Assembly (NCBI GenBank): GCA_001874335.1
Contig: MPDE01000004.1
Location: 124,001 to 188,000, forward strand
DNA from: Bacteroidetes bacterium MedPE-SWsnd-G2
Lineage (GTDB): Bacteria > Bacteroidota > Bacteroidia > Flavobacteriales > Flavobacteriaceae
DNA: 64,000 bases
Reading direction: 5' to 3'
In this document: one piece after another, positions 53,726 to 62,374 of the stretch
Layout: the number at the start of each line of letters is the position of its first letter
Position numbering within the stretch: the first letter of the stretch is position 1
Position numbers and translations under genes: made by a program
The notes under the pieces: model-generated
What the model was told of the DNA's origin: nothing
Database searches by the model: none
Seen by the model: only the letters and a program-made list of their open reading frames with translations

Positions 53726-53749
53726 TGTAAATCAAAATAAAGTAAGATT

Positions 53750-54229
53750 ATGAGTTTAAATAGTATTGGATTAGAGCAAGAATATTCTAAAGAAGTAGCT
53801 TCAGATTTAAATGTGTTACTATCTAATTTTCAGATTTTTTATCAGAATTTAAGAGGCATACACTGGAACATTAAGGGAAAACGATTTTTTGATTTGCATG
53901 TTAAATTTGAGGAATTATACGATGATGCAAATATAAAGGTTGATGAAATTGCAGAACGAATTTTAACCTTGGGAGGAACGCCATTACATACGTTTAATGA
54001 CTATATGAAAAATGCTAATGTTCCTGTTGGTAAAAATGTATCTGTAGATGAGCAAGCCGTAAGGTTAATTGTTGATTCTATATCAGAATTGCTTAAAATA
54101 GAACGAATGATTCTGGATAAATCTGGAGAGGCAATTGATGAAGGTACTAACTCAATGATGGGTGATTTTATTTCTGAACAAGAAAAAACAGTTTGGATGA
54201 TGAAAGCATGGTTAAATGAAACCATATAA
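53750..54229 (+). CDS. dps: Dps-family DNA-binding ferritin-like protein
   Basis: 159 residues. Ferroxidase residues of the dimer interface are visible: H38 in 'LRGIHWNIKGKRFFDLHVKF', H50, and the Asp/Glu of 'KVDEIAERIL' near 64-71. The N-terminus is short and not Lys-rich, so DNA binding is uncertain. It oxidises Fe(II) with H2O2 and stores iron. Divergent from oxyR, with a shared terminator toward the DUF2141 gene. Confidence 0.94.
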   Translation: MSLNSIGLEQEYSKEVASDLNVLLSNFQIFYQNLRGIHWNIKGKRFFDLHVKFEELYDDANIKVDEIAERILTLGGTPLHTFNDYMKNANVPVGKNVSVDEQAVRLIVDSISELLKIERMILDKSGEAIDEGTNSMMGDFISEQEKTVWMMKAWLNETI

Positions 54230-54250
54230 AAAATACATGATTAATAGCAT

Positions 54251-54280
54251 AAAAAAAGGACGGTATTACCGTCCTTTTTT
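54251..54280. terminator. bidirectional terminator between dps and DUF2141
   Basis: AAGGACGGTA/TACCGTCCTT with A7 and T6 flanks between convergent stops at 54229 and 54285. Confidence 0.93.
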
Positions 54281-54284
54281 ATGT

Positions 54285-54704
54285 TTAAAATCTAATGGCT
54301 AACTCTATATCTTCTTTGCCCAGTGCAAATTTAGAGTCATTGTATTGTGGAGGTCCGTAACTCATGGGGTTGTTGGACATCCCATAACTTTCTTGTGGCA
54401 TACCATTAGTATCAAAATCCATTTGATTGTTGTTATTGGCGTCATGAAATACAAGAATAGCGTATTCGCCAGGAGTTACTTCTGTAAATGTAACCTCCAC
54501 CTTTCCAGAATTAATTTTACTCTGTTTAACTTGTAGTGGAGCTAATTTCATAAATGTGTTTTCATTATGAAGTGCAAAATTCACCTTTCCTTCATCTGAA
54601 GACACGTTGTTAATAGTAACCGTTATACTTTGTCCTGCTTTTGGCTGTGCTTGACCAATAAAAGAAGTAAGGAATACAGCAATAAATAGAGCGATAGTTT
54701 TCAT
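54285..54704 (-). CDS. DUF2141-family exported protein
   Basis: 139 residues with a signal peptide (about 19 residues, SFIGQA). 'ISVTINNVSSDEGKV'-like strand start, 'GEYAILVFHDANNNNQMDFD' and 'NGMPQESYGMSNNP' are signature stretches of DUF2141. The 'DANNNNQMDFD' loop looks like a calcium-binding Asp/Asn motif. Function unknown. Monocistronic. Confidence 0.88.
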   Translation of the reverse strand: MKTIALFIAVFLTSFIGQAQPKAGQSITVTINNVSSDEGKVNFALHNENTFMKLAPLQVKQSKINSGKVEVTFTEVTPGEYAILVFHDANNNNQMDFDTNGMPQESYGMSNNPMSYGPPQYNDSKFALGKEDIELAIRF

Positions 54705-54809
54705 AAGTGTTCGTTTTTTGATTTCTGATGGTCAAATATCAAAACTTTTTAGGACTTAAAAGATTGTAAGTCACTCAATTGTTAAATAGTAAGGATGAAT
54801 TGTAAATAT

Positions 54810-56144
54810 CTATAATAAACCTCTTGCCTTTATCTCTAAGTATTTATTGATGGTATCAATAGTTAGGTCTTCAGGTTTGGTTAAAATAGATTGTATACCA
54901 TATTTTTGAAGTTCATTTACAATAAGTCGTTTTTCAAAAGCGAATTTCTCAGCTATCACTTTATCATAGGCGTCTCTAACTGTTTCAGATTTACTATCTA
55001 TTAAATGATCTAACTCTGTGTTTTTAAAGAATATTATGACCAATAAATGGTCACTTGCTAAAGCCTTTAAATAAGGTAATTGGCGATGAAGACCATCTAA
55101 GGTTTCAAAATTGGTATAGAGTAAAAGTAAACTACGTTGAGAAATATTTCGTTTGACATCAGAATATAATCGACCAAAGTCACTTTCAAAGAAATCGGTA
55201 TTGACGTTGTAAAGTGACTCTAAAATTAAATTCATTTGAGACGTTCTTCGCTCAGCTACTACAATATTTTCCACCTTTTTTGAAAATGAAAAAACACCAG
55301 CTTTGTCTTGTTTTTTTAAAGCAACATTAGATATAACAAGGGCAGCATTAATGGCGTAATCTAGCAGTGCTAATTCTTTAAAAGGCATTTGCATAACCCT
55401 CCCTTTATCTATAATAGAATATACCGGTTGAGATTTTTCATCTTGAAATTGGTTGACCATTAGCTGGTTTTTCTTAGCTGTAGCCTTCCAATTTATAGTT
55501 CTTATATCATCTCCGTTTACATATTCCTTAATTTGTTCAAACTCCATGGTGTGACCAATGCGTCTCACCTTTTTAATCCCATATTGATTAAGAGAATTGC
55601 TAATTGCAATCAGGTCAAATTTTCTTAATTGCATAAAACTTGGGTAACAGGGTACCATCTGTTCTGCATCAAAACTATAGCGTTTAGCAATTAATCCAAA
55701 AATGGAAGTAACATAAATGTTTAACGCGCCAAATACATACTCACCACGCTCAGTAGGTCTTAAATTGTATTTGAATTTTTTACTGTCAAATTGATCAATT
55801 TTCTTAGAAATTTTAAAATCTCTAATTTGAAATTGAACAGGAATCTCATCTATTGTTTTTGAAAATACTGGAAATGAATATTTGTTTTCTATGGTAATTG
55901 TGACTTCATTTTCATCTCCATTTGACAGTTTTTCTGGCAATTGACGTTTGGCTTTTATCCCTGTTTTGGTTAAAAAAAGAATAGCACCATCTAAAACAGA
56001 AATAGAAATGAAAACCAAAAGTAAAAACTTCATCACTTCAAACCATCTTGGGAATACAAAGCTGAATATAAACCCAACAATTAGGGCCATACAGACATAG
56101 AAAAATCTGTTTTGAATATATAATGGTTTAAAGCGCTTTAGCAT
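54810..56144 (-). CDS. DUF58-domain membrane protein
   Basis: 444 residues. Two N-terminal membrane segments (about 12-30 and 36-58), then a beta domain ('LSNGDENEVTITIENKYSFP') and the DUF58/VWA-like core 'YVNGDDIRTINWKATAKKNQ' near 211-230, 'QPVYSIIDKGRVMQMPFKEL', 'LLLLYTNFETLDGLHRQLPY'. These proteins are regularly paired with MoxR ATPases. Its ATG overlaps the moxR stop by 1 bp. It is the last gene of the operon. Confidence 0.9.
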   Translation of the reverse strand: MLKRFKPLYIQNRFFYVCMALIVGFIFSFVFPRWFEVMKFLLLVFISISVLDGAILFLTKTGIKAKRQLPEKLSNGDENEVTITIENKYSFPVFSKTIDEIPVQFQIRDFKISKKIDQFDSKKFKYNLRPTERGEYVFGALNIYVTSIFGLIAKRYSFDAEQMVPCYPSFMQLRKFDLIAISNSLNQYGIKKVRRIGHTMEFEQIKEYVNGDDIRTINWKATAKKNQLMVNQFQDEKSQPVYSIIDKGRVMQMPFKELALLDYAINAALVISNVALKKQDKAGVFSFSKKVENIVVAERRTSQMNLILESLYNVNTDFFESDFGRLYSDVKRNISQRSLLLLYTNFETLDGLHRQLPYLKALASDHLLVIIFFKNTELDHLIDSKSETVRDAYDKVIAEKFAFEKRLIVNELQKYGIQSILTKPEDLTIDTINKYLEIKARGLL

Positions 56145-57163
56145 TATCTAGGGATTTCGACTGCTTCAATAATTTGTTTAATGATTTGTTTTGAGCTTAC
56201 ACCTTCCATTTCTCTCTCAGGTGTAACAATTACACGATGTTGTAATACAGGAACAGCTGAACGCTTAATGTCTTCTGGCGTTACAAAATCTCTATTGGCC
56301 ATTGCCGCAAAGGCTTTACTTGCTTTTAATATCGCAATTGATGCACGTGGAGAGGCGCCTAAATATAAAAACGGGTTTGAACGTGTGTTTAGAATTATGT
56401 TTGCGATGTATTGGATAAGGTCATCTTCAATTCTAATTTCAGTTACCAGTTTTTGGAACGAATTGATTTGCTCTTTATTTAAATGAACACTTATTTGATC
56501 TGTTTTGTTCTCTCCTTTAAGGCTCTGTTCTCTGTTTAGAATTTCAATTTCTTCAGACAGGTTTGGATAACCAATTTCTATTTTAAACAAAAATCGATCT
56601 AATTGTGCTTCAGGTAATCTATAGGTTCCTTCTTGCTCAACAGGGTTTTGTGTAGCCAAAACTATAAATGGTAAATCGAGCTTAAAATTATGACCATCAA
56701 TTGTAATTTGACGCTCTTCCATAACTTCAAAAAGGGCTGCTTGAGTTTTGGCTGGGGCTCTATTAATTTCATCAATTAATATCATATTATGGAAAATAGG
56801 TCCTTTTTTAAACTCAAACTCAGAGGTTTTAATATTAAAAATTGAAGTTCCTAAAATATCACTTGGCATTAAATCTGGAGTAAACTGAATTCTACTAAAA
56901 TCAATGTCTAAAGATTTAGCAAGTAATTTTGCGGAAATTGTTTTAGCTACACCAGGCACACCTTCTATAAGGGCATGACCGTTGGCCAAAATAGAAGCTA
57001 TCAATAAATCAATCATTTCTGATTGACCTACGATCACTTTTCCAATTTCAGAACGAATAAGAGATATTCCTTTTGATAACTCAGATAGATCTATTCTGCT
57101 TTCAAAATTAATCGCATCTCCAGATGTATTTTGGTCAGGTTGAGGTGTATGTTCGTTTTCCAT
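56144..57163 (-). CDS. MoxR-family AAA+ ATPase
   Basis: 339 residues. Walker A 'LIEGVPGVAKTISAKLLA', Walker B 'HNMILIDEINRAPAKTQAAL', sensor 1 'PFIVLATQNPVEQEGTYRLP', sensor 2 'GASPRASIAILKASKAFA'. A probable chaperone-like ATPase that acts on the adjacent DUF58 protein or on envelope proteins. It lies 5 nt after the DUF4350 gene. No BatA/BatB VWA genes are visible. Confidence 0.94.
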   Translation of the reverse strand: MENEHTPQPDQNTSGDAINFESRIDLSELSKGISLIRSEIGKVIVGQSEMIDLLIASILANGHALIEGVPGVAKTISAKLLAKSLDIDFSRIQFTPDLMPSDILGTSIFNIKTSEFEFKKGPIFHNMILIDEINRAPAKTQAALFEVMEERQITIDGHNFKLDLPFIVLATQNPVEQEGTYRLPEAQLDRFLFKIEIGYPNLSEEIEILNREQSLKGENKTDQISVHLNKEQINSFQKLVTEIRIEDDLIQYIANIILNTRSNPFLYLGASPRASIAILKASKAFAAMANRDFVTPEDIKRSAVPVLQHRVIVTPEREMEGVSSKQIIKQIIEAVEIPR

Positions 57164-57168
57164 AGTAT

Positions 57169-58368
57169 TTAATTGTAAAATTCTTCTATCAATTTATTTA
57201 ATCGCAATAAATCATCTTCATTGCAATTTTGTTTGGCCTTTAAATGGGCTATTAGGTCAACCAATTTTTTAATTAACGTAATTGGTTTGCCACTCTTTTG
57301 GGATAATTGTTTTATAAAATGTTCATCAAGAACCTCCGTATTAATAAAATAGGTGCGTCTAAGGTACTCTAAAAAATAGGTGGTTTTTTTCTCTATTAAA
57401 TTGTTATGATCTTGAGTATCAAAGTATAGGTTTGCTATTGTTTTTGCAAAATCTATAGTCGTGTTTTTTAAGGGCTTTATAACTTGAACAATGCGTTGTT
57501 TTCTTTTCGCATTAAATATCATAAAGCAAAAAAGTGAAAGTAAAGCCAATGACCAGGCCCATTTTAAGGCAGGGTTACTAAATATAAAGCGAAGCGGGGA
57601 GTTTAAATTATTGTTCCTTACTATGCTTTTTCTAATGGCGTCGAAATAAATACTATCGTTTGGTAAATAGGAGAGTACTGCCGCTGCATATTTTTTATTG
57701 TCTGCCTTTAAAAGCTGGTAATTGGTAAAGGCCATAGGTTGTGTATGTAAATACACATGCCCATCACCATGAGCCACTTTTATGAAATTAACCCTATTAA
57801 TACTATCAAATTTTTGATAGCCCAAAACAGTAGAGTTTAAGGTGTCTATTTTTTGAAAATAAACATTGCTAATACCTTTTTCTATTGTAATAGAATCGGA
57901 TTTAAAAGCGGGATTTGCAAGCGAAAATTCTGCAGTTCCCTCTAATTCGTAGTCAATTTTAGTTCTAATTCCCAACGAATCAATAAAGGCTTGCGGCATA
58001 TTATTAGAAGACAAAAATACGGCGTTACCGTAATAGGCAAAGTCTAACAATTCTTGCGCAGAAATCTCATCTATAGTGTGATTTTGCCTTATATTAATAT
58101 AGTTTCCTGTTGTTAAATAAGTGCTGTCTTCAAAACTGTAATAATCAATAAAATATTCATAGGGAGTGACTTCTACATCCCTAATCTTACTTTCAGGGAA
58201 AAGATTAGGTAGCTCATTATATAGTACAAAGGTTCCGAAAGGAATTTTATCCTTTTCGCTATAAGTTTGGGTCCAATCTATGGGTTCGGGTACACTTTGT
58301 TCAATGGCAATAATCCCTACGAAAATAAGCACCAATACAACCGAATAAAATTTGAGTGTTTTATTCAT
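57169..58368 (-). CDS. DUF4350-domain membrane protein
   Basis: 399 residues. N-terminal anchor helix (about 5-22), an extracytoplasmic DUF4350 domain with 'EKDKIPFGTFVLYNELPNLF' and 'ELLDFAYYGNAVFLSSNNMP', a second helix near 268-286 ('ALKWAWSLALLSLFCFMIFN'), then a basic cytoplasmic tail. A GATase-like fold is described for the family; function unknown. Its ATG overlaps the DUF4129 stop as ATGAATAA. Confidence 0.85.
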   Translation of the reverse strand: MNKTLKFYSVVLVLIFVGIIAIEQSVPEPIDWTQTYSEKDKIPFGTFVLYNELPNLFPESKIRDVEVTPYEYFIDYYSFEDSTYLTTGNYINIRQNHTIDEISAQELLDFAYYGNAVFLSSNNMPQAFIDSLGIRTKIDYELEGTAEFSLANPAFKSDSITIEKGISNVYFQKIDTLNSTVLGYQKFDSINRVNFIKVAHGDGHVYLHTQPMAFTNYQLLKADNKKYAAAVLSYLPNDSIYFDAIRKSIVRNNNLNSPLRFIFSNPALKWAWSLALLSLFCFMIFNAKRKQRIVQVIKPLKNTTIDFAKTIANLYFDTQDHNNLIEKKTTYFLEYLRRTYFINTEVLDEHFIKQLSQKSGKPITLIKKLVDLIAHLKAKQNCNEDDLLRLNKLIEEFYN

Positions 58369-59128
58369 TATCTATGGTGTTTATGAATTTAGAAAAGGCA
58401 TCTTTTGCTTTGCCAAATTGAATTTGATCTACATTAAACTCACCATACCAAATGTAATTATACAAGTATGAGGCGTATGAGAATTGGTTTTTAATTGATT
58501 CCGATTTTATTTCATAATAGTAATCAGAATTGGTCTTTTCAATGTCATAAACTATTAATTCATGGGCATTCATTGTCTTTAATAACCACAAATAATAATA
58601 ACGTATAGCAAGTCGATAATTATCTTGATTTATCGCATGATCTACTAAATCTGAAAAGTTTTGATTTTCTATATCTTCTTCAATAGCATTGATTTTAGGA
58701 AGAGGTTTTTTTCCAGATTTACTGAAAACCCAAGTGCCTTCCTTATTAATGATTGCTTTAAAAATGAAATAGACTACCAGAACAATTAAGAGCGTAGCAG
58801 CAATTTTTAAAATGACTTCTGTAAAATTACTGGCTTGGCCCGCATCGGTAAAATTGAATAATTCTTTGAAAAAATTAGACAGCCATTGTTTAAAACGTGT
58901 CCACCATCCAGTTTCCGAAAGCGGACGGTCATATTCAAATTTCTTAGACTTGTACTTTGACGATAGATCATTAAATTCTCTTTTTATGATGGGAGCTTGA
59001 TCTATTTTTAGAGAGTCTGTTTGCGTTATTTGAATTTCAGGTACAATGGTGTTTCCCTTTGCTTCTACTTTTAACGTTGAAAGACAAAAAGAAAAAAATA
59101 TAAATAAAAGAATCAGAAATTTATTCAC
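58361..59128 (-). CDS. DUF4129-family membrane protein
   Basis: 255 residues from a GTG at 59128, chosen because it gives a clean signal peptide ('NKFLILLFIFFSFCLSTL') and overlaps the upstream stop as GTGAATAA, like its neighbours; a GTG at 59152 is an alternative. 'WWTRFKQWLSNFFKELFNFT' precedes one membrane helix near 110-130, then a cytoplasmic DUF4129 domain ('RLAIRYYYLWLLKTMNAHEL', 'YASYLYNYIWYGEFNVDQIQ'). Part of the MoxR-DUF58 set. Confidence 0.83.
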   Translation of the reverse strand: MNKFLILLFIFFSFCLSTLKVEAKGNTIVPEIQITQTDSLKIDQAPIIKREFNDLSSKYKSKKFEYDRPLSETGWWTRFKQWLSNFFKELFNFTDAGQASNFTEVILKIAATLLIVLVVYFIFKAIINKEGTWVFSKSGKKPLPKINAIEEDIENQNFSDLVDHAINQDNYRLAIRYYYLWLLKTMNAHELIVYDIEKTNSDYYYEIKSESIKNQFSYASYLYNYIWYGEFNVDQIQFGKAKDAFSKFINTIDNE

Positions 59129-60041
59129 CTGATCCAATTTGGTCAATAACACTTTTTGAATTGATGTTTTCTTTAGTTTCTTTTAAACTGTAAAAAATAA
59201 TACCTTGATTAAGTTGAACAACTAATTGCATACATGCGTTAACAATAAAGCTAAACACCATAAATACAACTGCAACTACGAGGGCTATAATACCATAATT
59301 TTCGGTAGAAGTGTCTCCATAAATATTAGCCATATCAACAAGGTTAGGGATCATGTTTATTGCAAATTGCAGAATATAGAACATCACATAAAAAAGCCCA
59401 ATAGAACCAATAGATGGCCAGAATTTTGAGAAAAGTAAACTCCAAGAATAGCCGAAACTATCCCAGATTCCTTGCTTGCCTTCTAAATACTCCATAAGTG
59501 TCATTTGATAGAATAATGCTACCATCCCAGCTAAAAAAGGCAAACCTAGTATACCAATTAAAGTGATTGTTAAAATAACGCCAGTTATACCGGATGCCAC
59601 AACCACAGGGAATCCTACAAGAATCGAGCAAAATAGGAATATAAATAGTTTTCCGATAACAGATTTGTACATATCGACCAACTCCTTTGAGGTGAAGTTA
59701 GTGTCCATTTTTTTAGAGTATAGGTTTAAATATATAGGGATATAAGAGTAAATAACCAAAGCAGAAACAATACCGAAAGTTGCAAATCCTAAAATAATTG
59801 CTGGTATAATAGAATCGTAATCGTTTGCTTGGGTTAACTCCATTTCCATAGTATTTAAAAAGCTTGGAAATAAATCGGGCAACACAAATTTTGTAAGTAA
59901 ATAACCGAATGCAGCGAGAATTAAAATAAACACCCCAGTTAGTATAAAAAAGTGTTTAAAAAGATGTCGTCCATTAAGTTTAATAAACTCAAAGGTGTCT
60001 TGAAATAATTCGCTAAAATTTCTTGATTTATATAGTTCCAT
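59121..60041 (-). CDS. multi-pass membrane protein of the MoxR/DUF58 operon
   Basis: 306 residues and about six hydrophobic segments (near 30-55, 78-103, 130-155, 160-185, 200-225, 250-275). 'KSRNFSELFQDTFEFIKLNG' starts the protein, a pattern common to DUF975/glycerophosphodiesterase-type membrane domains. I do not recognise a specific family. Its start overlaps the SpoIIM-like gene by 14 bp and its stop overlaps the DUF4129 gene by 8 bp. Confidence 0.72.
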   Translation of the reverse strand: MELYKSRNFSELFQDTFEFIKLNGRHLFKHFFILTGVFILILAAFGYLLTKFVLPDLFPSFLNTMEMELTQANDYDSIIPAIILGFATFGIVSALVIYSYIPIYLNLYSKKMDTNFTSKELVDMYKSVIGKLFIFLFCSILVGFPVVVASGITGVILTITLIGILGLPFLAGMVALFYQMTLMEYLEGKQGIWDSFGYSWSLLFSKFWPSIGSIGLFYVMFYILQFAINMIPNLVDMANIYGDTSTENYGIIALVVAVVFMVFSFIVNACMQLVVQLNQGIIFYSLKETKENINSKSVIDQIGSGE

Positions 60042-61005
60042 AATTTTTTAATGCTTTTTTATGTACGTACCTTGGGTAAATTATATAATAAAAGGAAATA
60101 ATCCCCAATGTAATTAAAATGATTCCGACAGATAAAATATTAGGCATGGTATTGGAATATCGCGTAACAAAACCTTCTAAAAATCCTGCCGCTATAGTAA
60201 ACGGAAAAGTGCTTATTAAAATTTTCATACCATCCTTAAGACCTAATTTAAAAGAGGTTTTACGGGAGTAGGTTTTAGGAAACAAAATGCTAGCACCTAA
60301 AATCAGTCCTGCGGCAGCCTCAATAATTATAGCAAAAATTTCCATTGAACCATGAATCCAAATACCTCTAACGCTTTCCCAAAAGACCCCTTGTTCGTAA
60401 AAGAAATATTGAAAAGCGCCTAACATAATGCCATTATGTAGCATATATATACCAGTGCCAATACCACCGAATAAACCATAAATAAACGATTTGATGCCAA
60501 CAAATAAGTTATTCATTGTAATGCCAACAAAACTTCCCCAATTACTACCGCTTTTATAAATGGCAACAGGGTCACCGTCTTTAATATTTTCTAAAGTTAA
60601 ATTGACATAATGGTCGCCTAAAATTAACCTTACAAAAGTATCATCAAAGGCTGCGGATAAAGCACCGATGGCAACAAAGGTGCCAAATATTAAAAAAGCA
60701 TAAAGCACGTATCTTCGATAATGATGCATCAATAAAGGAACTTCAGTTTTCCAAAAGTGAAGAAACTTATTGGTGTCGTCTCTTTTAGTTTTATAAATTT
60801 TTTGAAATGCCCGAGCCGCTAAGTTGTTTAAATAAAGAATTGTTTTACTTTTGGGATAATACGTTTGGGCATACGACAAGTCGTTAACCAAATGTATATA
60901 CAGAGAAGCTAATTCATCAGGATTTTTTAGGGAAGGGCCAAAAATTGCTTTTTCAAAATTTAACCACTTTTCCTTATTTTGTTTAATAAAAGCAACTTCT
61001 CTCAT
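60028..61005 (-). CDS. stage II sporulation protein M-like membrane protein (DUF95)
   Basis: 325 residues. A soluble N-terminal part ('LASLYIHLVNDLSYAQTYYP') precedes five hydrophobic segments. 'GIGTGIYMLHNGIMLGAFQY' and 'WIHGSMEIFAIIIEAAAGLI' are SpoIIM/DUF95 hallmarks. The organism is not a sporeformer. In Bacteroidota the family accompanies RDD and MoxR/DUF58 genes. It diverges from the RDD gene with only 23 bp between the start codons. Confidence 0.87.
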   Translation of the reverse strand: MREVAFIKQNKEKWLNFEKAIFGPSLKNPDELASLYIHLVNDLSYAQTYYPKSKTILYLNNLAARAFQKIYKTKRDDTNKFLHFWKTEVPLLMHHYRRYVLYAFLIFGTFVAIGALSAAFDDTFVRLILGDHYVNLTLENIKDGDPVAIYKSGSNWGSFVGITMNNLFVGIKSFIYGLFGGIGTGIYMLHNGIMLGAFQYFFYEQGVFWESVRGIWIHGSMEIFAIIIEAAAGLILGASILFPKTYSRKTSFKLGLKDGMKILISTFPFTIAAGFLEGFVTRYSNTMPNILSVGIILITLGIISFYYIIYPRYVHKKALKNYGTI

Positions 61006-61028
61006 AGCGATTCAAATTAAAGCAATAA

Positions 61029-61772
61029 ATGGTAGAGTTACAAATAAACACAACCCAAAATGTTAAGATTATTTTTACAGCAGCAAGTGTTGGAGAGCGC
61101 ATACTGGCATATGGTATAGATTGGTTAATTAAGATAGCATATGCTATTGTAACTTATCTTGTGATTTTTAAGGTTTTTGGTATTGATTCTGTTTTAAACG
61201 GCATGGACGATTGGTCGAGAATAGCTGTGATGTTACTATTTTATTTACCAGCTATTTTTTACACCCTTATTTTTGAGGCTATTTTGGATGGACAAACTCC
61301 TGGTAAACGGGTATTAAAAATTAAAGTGGTTAAAATTGATGGCTACCAAGCTTCACTTGCCGATTTTGTTATGCGTTGGTTTTTTAGAATTATTGATGTG
61401 AATACTAATATGGGAATTGTGGCTTTGGTGAGTATTATATCGAGTTCTAAAAGTCAGCGATTAGGAGATATGGGAGCTGGTACTTCTGTTATTACTTTGC
61501 GAAACAAGATTAATATGAGTCATACGATTTTGGAAGATTTAGAATCGACCTATGTGCCAACTTACCCAAGCGTTATAAACTTGTCTGATAACGATATGCG
61601 TATCATTAAGGATACCTTTATAGTTGCTAAAAAATCTAAGGATTATGAAACACTAATAAAATTAAGAACTAAAATTATGAGTGTTATGGATATTAAAGAA
61701 AAACAAGGCTCAGACATGGAGTTTATTGATACTGTTTTAAAGGATTATAATTATTATACTCAAAACATGTAA
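61029..61772 (+). CDS. RDD-family membrane protein
   Basis: 247 residues. 'SVGERILAYGIDWLIKIAYA' carries the first Arg/Asp pair near 20-33, a second helix lies near 60-80, and 'RVLKIKVVKIDGYQASLADF' and 'QRLGDMGAGTSVIT' follow. A C-terminal cytoplasmic helical region of about 80 residues. Possibly a small transporter or accessory to the neighbouring membrane operon. Its stop overlaps the next start as TAATG. Confidence 0.88.
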   Translation: MVELQINTTQNVKIIFTAASVGERILAYGIDWLIKIAYAIVTYLVIFKVFGIDSVLNGMDDWSRIAVMLLFYLPAIFYTLIFEAILDGQTPGKRVLKIKVVKIDGYQASLADFVMRWFFRIIDVNTNMGIVALVSIISSSKSQRLGDMGAGTSVITLRNKINMSHTILEDLESTYVPTYPSVINLSDNDMRIIKDTFIVAKKSKDYETLIKLRTKIMSVMDIKEKQGSDMEFIDTVLKDYNYYTQNM

Positions 61773-62371
61773 TGTTTTATACTGTAATTGACATACTAGG
61801 GACAATAGCCTTTGCCATATCGGGAGTGTTAGTTGCAATGGATAAAAAAATGGATCCCTTTGGATTATTTATTATTGCTTTTGTTACTGCTGTAGGTGGC
61901 GGAACACTAAGAGATTTGTTAATAGGGCAGACTCCGGTTTTCTGGTTAACAGAGATGTTTTATAGTTATTTAATAATTGGCTCCAGTGTTTTTGCAATCA
62001 TTTTTCGTTCTAAATTATCTGTGCTGCGTAAATCGTTGTTTTTATTTGACACGGTAGGAATAGGACTTTACACTATTATTGGTATTGAGAAAGGGTTGAG
62101 TGTTGGTTTACATCCATTTATTTGTATTGGTTTAGGAACCATGTCAGCTTGTTTTGGAGGTGTAATTCGAGATACCTTATGTAACGAAATTCCAGTGATT
62201 TTTAGACAAGAAGTATATGCTACCGCCTGTATTTTGGGTGGAGTCGTGTTCTTTGTCTTAAGTGGTTTTAACGTGCCCCAGGATGTTGCTTTATTAATTG
62301 GTGGATTAGTAGTGATTACCGCGAGATTATTAGCTGTTAAATTTAAAATTAGCTTACCTAAAGTCTATTAA
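61772..62371 (+). CDS. UPF0126/TRIC-like trimeric cation-channel family protein
   Basis: 199 residues and about seven membrane segments in two similar halves, each with a glycine-rich kink: 'FVTAVGGGTLRDLLIG' near 38-53 and 'MSACFGGVIRDTLCNEIPVI' near 123-142. Prokaryotic TRIC channels share this inverted repeat. It is coupled to the RDD gene by a 1-bp overlap and ends 3 bp from the convergent PPIase gene. Confidence 0.9.
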   Translation: MFYTVIDILGTIAFAISGVLVAMDKKMDPFGLFIIAFVTAVGGGTLRDLLIGQTPVFWLTEMFYSYLIIGSSVFAIIFRSKLSVLRKSLFLFDTVGIGLYTIIGIEKGLSVGLHPFICIGLGTMSACFGGVIRDTLCNEIPVIFRQEVYATACILGGVVFFVLSGFNVPQDVALLIGGLVVITARLLAVKFKISLPKVY

Positions 62372-62374
62372 GAA

